DNA of 17,027 nt, taken from positions 1 to 17,027 of the forward strand of contig CAUGVQ010000040.1 of the NCBI GenBank assembly GCA_959602875.1, in the 5' to 3' direction. The stretch comes from an uncultured Collinsella sp. Its GTDB lineage: Bacteria > Actinomycetota > Coriobacteriia > Coriobacteriales > Coriobacteriaceae. The notes beneath the pieces were generated by a model, which was given only the letters and a program-made list of their open reading frames with translations, was not told where the DNA came from and searched no databases. Position 1 is the stretch's first letter. The number at the start of each line of letters is the position of its first letter. The position numbers and the translations under genes are program-made. Shown here one piece after another: positions 7,796 to 14,116 of the stretch.

Positions 7796-8058
7796 GCGCG
7801 GGCCTGCTCCTGAGCCGCGTCGAGCGCGTAGCAGAGCTGATCGGCACAGGACGTACCCTTGTTGCCGCAGAGGTTACCGCGCAGAATGCCGGTGACCTCC
7901 TCCACGGTGCGACCCGTGACGAGCTTGGAAACAGCCTTGAGGTTGCCGTTGCAGCCGCCCACGAACGAGACGCCCTCGATGGTGGTGCCGTCGTCGCTAA
8001 GGTCGACGTGGATGTTGCGCGAGCAGACGCCGCGCGGCGTGAAGTCAATCGAAATCAT
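7792..8058 (-). CDS. TSCPD-domain protein (TIGR03905-like)
   Basis: An 88-residue protein matching the small stand-alone TSCPD family, a domain also found at the C-terminus of adenosylcobalamin-dependent ribonucleotide reductases; its biochemical role is unknown. Visible landmarks are TPRGVCSRNI (Cys12), SFVGGCNGNLKAVSKLV (Cys36), GILRGNLCG (Cys64) and TSCADQL (Cys71), plus Cys76. The conserved pattern is usually TSCPDQL, here with Ala in place of Pro. The reading frame extends upstream to 8139, but I place the start at the ATG 8056-8058 because GGGAGGG precedes it by about five bases and the family normally starts with this segment. The conserved cysteines suggest metal or Fe-S binding. The stop overlaps the start of the Tat lipoprotein gene. 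Confidence 0.87.
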   Translation of the reverse strand: MISIDFTPRGVCSRNIHVDLSDDGTTIEGVSFVGGCNGNLKAVSKLVTGRTVEEVTGILRGNLCGNKGTSCADQLCYALDAAQEQARA

Positions 8059-8254
8059 AAAACCCTCCCCTGGGCTTGCAGTGTCATTCAAACCATACCG
8101 GACGGCTTGACCGTCGCTCAGCAGGACTTGCCGCGCCACGTGGCCGCAGCCCGATAACGACTGCCATTATCCCCGTTTCGCCACACCCCCGCACGTCCGG
8201 CACAGGGATTCCACGCTGCGAGCGCACCCCCCCTCGGCCTCAAAAATGTGTGCG

Positions 8255-8403
8255 GTGAAACATTGTGTATGGTGAAACTCGCGGCTCAAAATGGGCATCT
8301 CCGCATATTCCCAGCTACAGCGCTTGTTGAGCAAACTGTGCTTGCGGAAAGCCTAAGTTTCACCATACACAATGTTTCACTTAACACTTTCACCGTACAC
8401 AAT
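8255..8403. repeat. Intergenic inverted repeat element B (25-bp perfect arms)
   Basis: The gap 8059-8535 (477 bases) contains no gene I can support. It holds this element and the terminator at 8463-8500. Two 25-base arms, 8255-8279 and 8356-8380, are perfect inverted copies separated by 76 bases. The unit TTTCACCATACACAAT (8358-8373) recurs in direct orientation at 8388-8403 with one change (TTTCACCGTACACAAT). The arms themselves carry an internal GGTGAAAC duplication. Short ORFs crossing the element on both strands are symmetry artefacts. Whether it is a miniature mobile element, a structured RNA or a protein-binding array is undetermined. Confidence 0.8.
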
Positions 8404-8462
8404 TTGGCTCCAGCACACGGCCCAGAAACGCCATGCCAGCCCAAGCTGGCAGCCCCAATCAT

Positions 8463-8500
8463 GCAAAAAGCCCCCGAGAAGATGGTCTTCTCGGGGGCTT
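8463..8500 (-). terminator. Rho-independent terminator of the Fe-S/AOR/cytochrome operon
   Basis: A perfect 14-bp stem (arms 8469-8482 and 8486-8499, loop of three) is followed on the minus strand by a TTTTTG tract. It lies 36 bases beyond the stop of the cytochrome gene, so it ends the minus-strand operon. Confidence 0.92.
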
Positions 8501-8535
8501 CGGTCAGCTTATACAAGTAACAAGCTTATGCGAGC

Positions 8536-9216
8536 TTACTCCGTGGTGGTCGCCTCGAACAGGTCGGGGGTCGTCCAGCCATCGGGCACCGCGCCGGTCT
8601 TGTCGCCGTAGCCGAGGTCCTGGACCGTCCAGCCCTCGGGCACGCCGCCCTCGCCCTCCCAGGCGCCGACCTGGTGGCAGGTGGCGCAGGTGAAGACGCT
8701 CTGGTCGTGCATACGGTGGCAGGTGTTGCACTGCTGCACGCCATGGTAATCGCTGTGCGGGTCAAAGCTCAGGTCAGCCGTCGAGGACTCGGTCGCACCG
8801 GGCATCACGCCAGCGCCGGAGTGGCAGCCGCTCTGGAGGCAGAACTCGTTGGAGTAGCTCTCCTTGGCGAGCGGGGTGTCATAGCCGCCGGAGAGCTGCG
8901 CCTGGATCTGCGAGCCCATCTGGCCGAGCGTCTGCTCGTGGCAGCCGAGGCACTGGTTGTCCACAACGCCCTTGTGCGCATAGGCAAGCGACGTGGTGTC
9001 GTTCTCGAAGGACTGATAGTACTTGCCCATGGTGCTGTGGCAGAGGCTATCGCAGAACTCCGGAGTGGAGCGCCAGGCCCAGCCGGCAACACCGAGGACC
9101 GTGACCACCACGACGGCGGCGATCACGATCGGGAGGCGCTTGGCCTTCCAATTGATCTTCTTCTTCGGAGCATCAGCGGTCTCGGCCGCCGTGGTCTCCT
9201 GCTTCTCTTCAGCCAT
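8536..9216 (-). CDS. Membrane-anchored pentaheme cytochrome c (NapC/NrfH-like)
   Basis: A 226-residue protein with a single N-terminal membrane anchor (about 28-48) after a charged cytoplasmic lead and with all heme sites outside the membrane, the NapC/NirT/NrfH quinol-dehydrogenase pattern. Five heme-binding motifs are visible: CDSLCH (55-60, CX3CH), CLGCH (89-93), CLQSGCH (126-132, CX4CH), CNTCH (163-167) and CATCH (177-181). The first is followed by STM, recalling the methionine ligand near heme 1 of NrfH. The tail (182-226) carries a doubled motif, VPEGWTVQDL and VPDGWTTPDL. AGAGGAG precedes the ATG. As last gene of the Fe-S/AOR operon it probably carries electrons between the quinone pool and the Fe-S protein. 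No maturation genes are in the window. Confidence 0.9.
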   Translation of the reverse strand: MAEEKQETTAAETADAPKKKINWKAKRLPIVIAAVVVVTVLGVAGWAWRSTPEFCDSLCHSTMGKYYQSFENDTTSLAYAHKGVVDNQCLGCHEQTLGQMGSQIQAQLSGGYDTPLAKESYSNEFCLQSGCHSGAGVMPGATESSTADLSFDPHSDYHGVQQCNTCHRMHDQSVFTCATCHQVGAWEGEGGVPEGWTVQDLGYGDKTGAVPDGWTTPDLFEATTTE

Positions 9217-9237
9217 CGGTATCTCCTCTCAGGCAGC

Positions 9238-11493
9238 TTAGGCCAGCGCCGGGTTGTCGCCGCAGTAATCGGCGAGCACGCCGGCATACTTGCGGGTGCG
9301 CTCGTCATAGGACTTGCCGCCCTCGGTAAGGAGACCAAGCTCCTCGAGGTCGGAGGCAACGTCGTCGAGGCCGAGGTCCGTGAGGCACTCCTTGGTCGGG
9401 CAGCCGAGCTCGGCGTCCCAGCCAAAGCGCTCGTACATCATGGTGAGGGCCGTCTTCCAGTCCTCGCGCTCCATCTTGTTGGTGCCCTTGGTGAACGGCT
9501 CGATGTCCGGATCCTTGGTGAAGACCCACTCGGTGATGACGTCGTGGACGTTGCGGAAGTCATTGCAGCCCAGGTTGCCGTCGGCGTCCTTCATGCCGCG
9601 GGCGGTGTTGGCGCGCTGGAGGGTCATAACGCGCTCGGCGGCCTTGTAGAGGTCGTCGATCGTGATCTCCTGGCCGGTGACCGCGGTGTAGAACTGAGCC
9701 TCGAGGTCGAGGTCGCCGCGGTAGCTGCGCTCCTTGGCAGGGGCCATGGCCATCGGCCACACCCAGTTGCAGAGCGTCAGGCAGTCATGCAGCACGTCGG
9801 TGACGATGCTCCACCAAGCGAACTCGGCCTTGTACTCGTTCATGGGCGTGTAGTCGTTGTTGGGGTCGATAGCATCCTCGGAGCCCCACATCTCGGCCGC
9901 CATCTCCTTCTTGAGGTCGATGGGAAGACCGCAGCCCTGGAAGTTCACCGCAGAGTGAATCATGTCGTCGCGGTTGAAGACCATGTTGTAGAGGCCGCCG
10001 GTCTGGCCGAAGCACTCGATGGCGTGGTGGACGGGCCAACCACGATAGTTGATGAGGCAGGAGGTCGCGTTGTCGAACCACTCCATGTGGTCCCACTCCT
10101 TGCACCACACGATCGGGCCGTGGCCAAGAAGCGCGATGGGCTTCTTCTCGACGTCGTTCTCGGCGATGTCGCAGAGGATCTTGATGAACGAGGTCGGGTC
10201 GCCGTTGTTCACGATGGCGTCGAAGTTGTACTCGGCCATCTGCTCGGGCGTGCAGTGCTCGGCGAGGATGCCCTTGGTGTAGGTCCAGGCGATGTCGCGG
10301 TAGAGCTGCGCGTAGTTGCACCACAGGCCGAGGTCGTCGACCGTGTTGGAGATGAGCTGATCGTAGAAGACGGAGGTGTCGGTGTTGGTGCCCTCCTCGG
10401 TCTTAAGACCGGTCGCCTTCATGATCGGCTGCATGTAGCTCGAGAACGGGAAGTTCGGCACGCAGGTGTTACCCGAGGACTGGTAGCCCGTGGCCTCATA
10501 GACGCGCGGGTCCTGGATCTGCGAGTAGCAGCGCACGGGGCAGCCGTGGCAGCCGGCCATCTTGACGGTGTACTTCTCCGCCTCGGGGCCGAGGTCCTTG
10601 GTGGACTTCATGCAGCGGTAGCCCATGGTGTTGGGCTCGAAGGGCTTGGGCTCGCCGGTCTCGATGGGGCCGCCCTCGGCAGCTGCCCAGTAGAGGCCCT
10701 TGCGAGCGGTCCAACGCGAGCCGGAGTCGTAGTACTCGGCCCAGGACTGCTGGGTGCTCGGCACGACGTGGTTGTTGTTGGAGCCGAGGACCTGGGCGAT
10801 CATGTAGTCGGAGAGGTCGGCGACCATCTGCGGGTCGGCAACGTTCACGGCCTTGGTGCCCTTGACGACAACGGCCTTGCACTTCTTGGAGCCAAGAACC
10901 GCGCCGAGGCCCGCGCCCGCGGAGTGGCTACGGGTGTTCATGACGCACGCGTAGGGGAGCAGGTTCTCACCGGCAGGGCCGATGGTGGCAACGCAAGCCT
11001 CGAGGCCGTGCTTCTTGCAGAGCGCCTCGGTGGTCTCGCGGGTGCCCTTGCCCCAAACGGCGGAGGCATCCTCAATCGAGATCTTGTCGTCGTCGATCAG
11101 GATGTAGACGGGCTTGTCGGAAGCGCCCTCGATGATCAGGCCGTCGTGGCCGGAGTACTTGAGGGTGGCGCCGAGCTGGCCGCCGCAGTGAGCGTCGACA
11201 ACGAGGTAGTCCGTGGTGAACGTGGAGAGCGTCGCCCACGTGGAGCGGCCGCCCAGAGGCACACCCGAACCGGTGAGAGGGCCGACGGCGAGGACGGCCT
11301 TGTTCTCGGGCGCGTCCCACGCGGTGCCGGCGGGCACCTCGTCATACATAATCTTATTGGCGAAGCCCATGCCGCCGATGTAATCCTGCTGCATGGCCTC
11401 GTCGGACTCGACGGAGATGTCTCCCGTCGTGAGGTTGACGCGCGCGATCTGGCCCGCCCAACCGTAAGAACCATAGGTGGCAGTATCAGCCAT
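9238..11493 (-). CDS. Aldehyde:ferredoxin oxidoreductase (AOR) family W/Mo enzyme
   Basis: A 751-residue member of the AOR family, whose enzymes carry a bis-pyranopterin tungsten or molybdenum cofactor and one [4Fe-4S] cluster. The N-terminal AOR domain shows YIGGMGFANKIMYDEVP, AVGPLTGSGVPLGGRS and SGHDGLIIEG. Predicted cluster cysteines are Cys315, Cys318, Cys322 (GCHGCPVRC) and Cys575 in DCLTLCNW, the position of the family's DxxGLC motif. It is longer than archaeal AOR and closer in size and gene context to E. coli YdhV, a Mo-bis-pterin protein of unknown substrate encoded with ferredoxin-like proteins. No signal peptide is seen. It starts 16 bases after the Fe-S protein gene with GGAG upstream, so they are co-expressed. 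Aldehyde oxidation, acid reduction or another redox reaction are all possible. Confidence 0.92.
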   Translation of the reverse strand: MADTATYGSYGWAGQIARVNLTTGDISVESDEAMQQDYIGGMGFANKIMYDEVPAGTAWDAPENKAVLAVGPLTGSGVPLGGRSTWATLSTFTTDYLVVDAHCGGQLGATLKYSGHDGLIIEGASDKPVYILIDDDKISIEDASAVWGKGTRETTEALCKKHGLEACVATIGPAGENLLPYACVMNTRSHSAGAGLGAVLGSKKCKAVVVKGTKAVNVADPQMVADLSDYMIAQVLGSNNNHVVPSTQQSWAEYYDSGSRWTARKGLYWAAAEGGPIETGEPKPFEPNTMGYRCMKSTKDLGPEAEKYTVKMAGCHGCPVRCYSQIQDPRVYEATGYQSSGNTCVPNFPFSSYMQPIMKATGLKTEEGTNTDTSVFYDQLISNTVDDLGLWCNYAQLYRDIAWTYTKGILAEHCTPEQMAEYNFDAIVNNGDPTSFIKILCDIAENDVEKKPIALLGHGPIVWCKEWDHMEWFDNATSCLINYRGWPVHHAIECFGQTGGLYNMVFNRDDMIHSAVNFQGCGLPIDLKKEMAAEMWGSEDAIDPNNDYTPMNEYKAEFAWWSIVTDVLHDCLTLCNWVWPMAMAPAKERSYRGDLDLEAQFYTAVTGQEITIDDLYKAAERVMTLQRANTARGMKDADGNLGCNDFRNVHDVITEWVFTKDPDIEPFTKGTNKMEREDWKTALTMMYERFGWDAELGCPTKECLTDLGLDDVASDLEELGLLTEGGKSYDERTRKYAGVLADYCGDNPALA

Positions 11494-11509
11494 TGCGTAT
11501 CTCCAATCT

Positions 11510-12232
11510 TTAAGCGACCTTGCCGCCGCCGACGAAGTCCTGCTGCTCGCCTACGAGCGGGTACGGATTCTCCTGACGGGTCGGGCCAGACGAATGGCTG
11601 ACGTCCTCCCACTCGATGAGCTCGATGGCGCCGTTGGGGCACTGCGCTGCGCAGCGGCCGCAGGCGACGCACTTGCGGGACTTGCCGGTGACGGTGTTGA
11701 TCACGGGCATGTCGTACGGGCAGGCGGTCACGCAAGCGCCGCAGCCCACGCACTTGTCCTCGTCAACCACGCGAACGCCGTTGTCGTTGGTGGTGATGGC
11801 GCCGTGCGGGCAGGCGGTCTGGCAAAGGGCCGTCTTGCACATGTAGCACGCGCGGATGGTCCACTCCATGGAGTAGAAGATACCGTCGCCCGAGCCGAGC
11901 TCCTTGCCGTACTGGTAACCGTCGTGCACGTGGATACGCGCAGCGGCCGGCTGGCTCACGCCGTCGAGGGCGAGCGTGCAGGCCATCTCGCAGCGCTGGC
12001 ATCCGGTGCAACGGGCACGGTTCACCTTGAGCACGTGGGACGGCGTGGCGTAGTAGTCCAGGTCGCCCATGGAGCTCGTCGGCGCGGCGGCCGCCTCCTC
12101 CGGGAGCAGGCCGAGCGCCACCATGCTCGCCACGAACGCGCCCGAGACCTTCACAAACCCGCGACGGGTGAAGAAGGATTCGAGGCGATCCGCGCCCGAG
12201 CCCACCAGCTCTGTGGTGGTGTTCTCTTTCAT
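11510..12232 (-). CDS. Tat-signal 4x[4Fe-4S] electron-transfer protein
   Basis: A 240-residue ferredoxin-like subunit of the DmsB/HybA type. The N-terminus has a twin-arginine signal, FFTRRGFVKVSG (Arg23-Arg24), then a hydrophobic stretch and an Ala-rich possible cleavage region near 46-50. Four cysteine groups are complete: Cys75/78/81/85 (CTGCQRCEMAC), Cys129/132/137/141 (CYMCKTALCQTAC), Cys161/164/167/171 (CVGCGACVTAC) and Cys188/191/194/198 (CVACGRCAAQC). It should therefore carry four [4Fe-4S] clusters and act outside the membrane. It is the first gene of the operon, ahead of the AOR-family enzyme and the pentaheme cytochrome, and would link the two electronically. The ATG has GGGGAGGG just upstream. 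An AGGTGA-type palindrome lies about 170 bases ahead. Confidence 0.93.
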   Translation of the reverse strand: MKENTTTELVGSGADRLESFFTRRGFVKVSGAFVASMVALGLLPEEAAAAPTSSMGDLDYYATPSHVLKVNRARCTGCQRCEMACTLALDGVSQPAAARIHVHDGYQYGKELGSGDGIFYSMEWTIRACYMCKTALCQTACPHGAITTNDNGVRVVDEDKCVGCGACVTACPYDMPVINTVTGKSRKCVACGRCAAQCPNGAIELIEWEDVSHSSGPTRQENPYPLVGEQQDFVGGGKVA

Positions 12233-12252
12233 AGTTCCCTCCCCTACTGGTT

Positions 12253-12270
12253 ACGGCGGTCCCCCGCCGT
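12253..12270 (-). promoter_or_regulatory. GC-rich hairpin in the operon leader
   Basis: ACGGCGG (12253-12259) and CCGCCGT (12264-12270) pair perfectly around a four-base loop, 20 bases ahead of the Fe-S protein start codon and just upstream of its ribosome site. It has no T-tract, so it is not an intrinsic terminator; a role in mRNA stability or translation is possible. Confidence 0.4.
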
Positions 12271-12403
12271 GGTTCGATATGACGTGCGCACCTGGCGACG
12301 GTACGCATTTCGCCGCATATCATTGTCACCTTTGTTTGTTCGCAAGCCTCACCTGCTTCCGGGTAATTTGCGCCTTTTAGTGCATTTTCAGGCACAACAG
12401 GCT

Positions 12404-12422
12404 GTCACCTGTTTGAGGTGAC
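12404..12422. promoter_or_regulatory. Putative operator palindrome upstream of the Fe-S/AOR/cytochrome operon
   Basis: The sequence GTCACCTGTTTGAGGTGAC is a perfect 7-bp inverted repeat with a five-base centre. Its reverse complement matches 14064-14082, in front of the LuxR regulator gene, at 18 of 19 positions. It lies 172 bases before the Fe-S protein start codon. Two more TCACCT half-sites sit between it and the gene (12326-12331 and 12349-12354). No convincing -35/-10 pair was found near it, as would fit an activator-dependent promoter. Binding by the LuxR protein is inferred. Confidence 0.7.
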
Positions 12423-12455
12423 CTGTCGCAAAACGGCATATAACTGTCACGTTTG

Positions 12456-12523
12456 GCACGTTTGGGGACGGGGTCGTTTTGTGCACGACGACCGCACGTT
12501 TGGGGACAGGGTTGTTTCGTGCA
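12456..12523. repeat. Tandem repeat element D (two 30-base copies)
   Basis: Two copies of a 30-base unit beginning GCACGTTTGGGGAC and ending GTGCA lie at 12456-12485 and 12494-12523 with a 38-base period; they differ at three positions. Each has short complementary ends (GCAC/GTGC), so each could fold. The second ends seven bases from the NifU-like gene stop. The core TTTGGGGACAGGGT resembles dispersed repeats I associate with Coriobacteriia, but this could not be checked here. Confidence 0.75.
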
Positions 12524-12529
12524 GCCCGG

Positions 12530-13120
12530 CTAAATCTCGCCCGCCTCGCGGAGCTCTTGGTCCACACGGCTATCGCGCAGCGAGCAGTTCTCAGTAATCA
12601 TGCACGGAACCGAAAGACGCGTGCAGGGAAGCACCTCATCCAGCTCCGCGATCGAGAACTTGCGGACGCGCAGATAGTAATCGCCCACCAGGGAGCGCAC
12701 CGCTTCGAGCGCAAAGACGAGCGTGTAGTTGCGGCTCCCCGGCAGAGGACCGGTGAGCTCCTCAATATCCTCGCGGGTGATGGCGAGCGCCTCGTCAACG
12801 GTCTTGCCGCGCAAAAGCGTTGCGAGTGCCGTGGCGCACGCGATGGCGGCAAGGCATCCATGGCTGCGGAAGCCCACCTCGCCAAACGTCCCCGTCTCTG
12901 GATCAATCTGGGCAAAGAGCTGCATCTGCACCGTGCCGCGCTTCTCCTTGCCAACGCTGCAGAAGACGTTGGCCCCATCCGGGATGCCACCGTTGGCAGC
13001 ATCGGCAATCAGGTCGATGGTCTTCTTGTCGTATTCCGAGATGGGCGCGTCCTTCTCAATCTGGTACATATCGGGCGTGCGCAGAAACGGCGTGTCCTCG
13101 GTCAGGCGGTTCTTGGGCAT
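12530..13120 (-). CDS. Degenerate NifU/IscU-like protein
   Basis: A 196-residue protein whose middle (about 60-145) resembles the IscU/NifU N-terminal Fe-S scaffold fold. The clearest match is FRSHGCLAAIACATALATLL followed by GKTVDEALAITREDIEEL. By alignment by eye with E. coli IscU, only the second ligand, Cys89, is kept; the first is Arg61 (KRGTVQMQL) and the third appears to be Tyr132. Other cysteines are present: Cys54, Cys95 and a C-terminal group Cys166/173/179 (CTRLSVPCMITENC). A classical scaffold role is therefore uncertain; it might instead deliver clusters or be regulatory. GAGGAG precedes the ATG. It lies between the unknown 264-residue protein and the Fe-S/AOR operon on the same strand, which makes a role in maturing those proteins plausible but unproven. 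Confidence 0.78.
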   Translation of the reverse strand: MPKNRLTEDTPFLRTPDMYQIEKDAPISEYDKKTIDLIADAANGGIPDGANVFCSVGKEKRGTVQMQLFAQIDPETGTFGEVGFRSHGCLAAIACATALATLLRGKTVDEALAITREDIEELTGPLPGSRNYTLVFALEAVRSLVGDYYLRVRKFSIAELDEVLPCTRLSVPCMITENCSLRDSRVDQELREAGEI

Positions 13121-13197
13121 GGGTTCTCCTCAATACATCTCGGCGCTATAGGCCCAGGTGGCATACGGCATATACGGACTCGCACCGCAAACGCGCA

Positions 13198-13992
13198 TTA
13201 CGGATTGCGCTGCTGCTCCACCCCGTACCACTCCGCAAGCGAGCGCGCCTGCGCCTCGGACAGGTAGATATCCGAGTAATAGTAGGTGCGTCCGTTGCTC
13301 GCATGGGTCTCGTGGATGTCCTTGAACGAGCCCGCCTCTTGCACCTTAGCAAAGACCTCGCGCGTGTGCGCGGGTGACCACAGATAGGGCGGATTCATAA
13401 GGCTATCGATACCCAAGGGGCGTGGGTAGGTGCTCGACTCGGTGCGCACCACGTCGACAAACGTGGCAACATCGTTGTCCTCCGCCGTGTGGTAGAGAGC
13501 CTTCGCAAAACTGTGTGAGAGCAGCGCTGCCGAATAGAGGTAGGTCGCCTTCTTGCCCTGCAGGATGGCGATGTCTACAACCGAGCGCTCGGGAAGCGGG
13601 TCGTCTTCGTTCAGCTCGCGGCCCTCAAGCTCAACGTCAAGGGGCTTGGGCGCAGCAAGGCGGCCCATGACGGGCTTTGCTTCGGCGTGCTCATGGGTAT
13701 CGAGATAGTCCATGAACTTTTGCTCGAACTCTTTGGCGCTCATCCCCTCAGGCGCGATGGCGCGCTTGCGCCACCTTCCCGTTGTGGTGAGCTTTCCCTC
13801 GTAGGAACGCTGACGCACGTCGGTAAGCGCTGCATCGAGAGCGCGAATCCACGCGTTCTTGGCGTGAATCGCCGCGCGTTCCTCGTCCGTCAGGGCTTCT
13901 GCCTCTTGATTGTTCGCCTCAGCCGCAACCTCCACGGCCGCGTCCTCAACAGCGGTCGCCTCAGCCGGCGCAATATCGTTTCTCTCCTCCAT
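13198..13992 (-). CDS. Hypothetical protein, acidic N-terminus, divergent from the LuxR regulator
   Basis: A 264-residue soluble protein I do not recognise. Residues 1-45 are Ala/Glu-rich and probably disordered. From about 46 it appears folded and helical: WIRALDAALTDVRQRSYEGKL, then KEFEQKFMDYLDTHEHAEAKPVMGRLAAPKPLDVELEG, SVVDIAILQGKKATYLYSAALLSHSFAKALYHTAED, and a C-terminal part with PPYLWSPAHTREVFAKVQEAG and RTYYYSDIYLSEAQARSLAEWYGVE. There are no cysteines, membrane segments or signal peptide. It could be an accessory protein of the redox cluster; a YdhW-like role, by analogy with the E. coli YdhV cluster, was considered but I cannot verify it. Its start is divergent from the LuxR gene, so both share 124 bases containing the palindrome. 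AAGGGG is the probable ribosome site. Confidence 0.75.
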   Translation of the reverse strand: MEERNDIAPAEATAVEDAAVEVAAEANNQEAEALTDEERAAIHAKNAWIRALDAALTDVRQRSYEGKLTTTGRWRKRAIAPEGMSAKEFEQKFMDYLDTHEHAEAKPVMGRLAAPKPLDVELEGRELNEDDPLPERSVVDIAILQGKKATYLYSAALLSHSFAKALYHTAEDNDVATFVDVVRTESSTYPRPLGIDSLMNPPYLWSPAHTREVFAKVQEAGSFKDIHETHASNGRTYYYSDIYLSEAQARSLAEWYGVEQQRNP

Positions 13993-14053
13993 GGGGCCCC
14001 TTCGCTCATGGGTTACCTGCGTCGATTCGCATGCATCACAGTTTAGTACAAGG

Positions 14054-14059
14054 TATACT
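14054..14059 (+). promoter_or_regulatory. Possible -10 box for the LuxR-family regulator gene
   Basis: TATACT lies in the divergent intergenic region with no good -35 ahead of it. If used, transcription would begin inside the palindrome at 14064-14082, so binding there would repress. A weaker TACCTT at 14094-14099 would instead place the palindrome near -35, as for an activator. The sequence cannot decide between them. Confidence 0.35.
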
Positions 14060-14063
14060 TCAT

Positions 14064-14082
14064 ATCACCTCAAACAGGTGAC
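14064..14082. promoter_or_regulatory. Putative operator palindrome in the LuxR divergent promoter region
   Basis: The palindrome core TCACCTCAAACAGGTGA (14065-14081) is an inverted repeat, 6-bp arms and a five-base centre, and matches the reverse complement of the site at 12404-12422 over 18 consecutive bases. It lies between the regulator gene and the divergent 264-residue protein gene. On the minus strand its TTGAGG end could overlap a -35 for the latter. Autoregulation by the LuxR protein is inferred. Confidence 0.7.
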
Positions 14083-14116
14083 CCCAGTCAGGGTACCTTC
14101 GCAGTAAGGATGAGAC

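Noticed and set aside
8059..8139. Upstream extension of the TSCPD gene
   Set aside because: The ATG at 8058 has GGGAGGG in place and begins at the usual family start; the extra 27 residues show no conservation cues.
8248..8520. Short ORFs on both strands over inverted repeat B
   Set aside because: They arise from the symmetrical repeat, lack ribosome sites and run into the terminator.
8674..11601. Plus-strand ORF of 975 codons opposite the cytochrome and AOR genes
   Set aside because: Same antisense artefact: Val/Leu/Gly/Ala/His repetition without domains, fully covered by genes with clear heme and Fe-S motifs.
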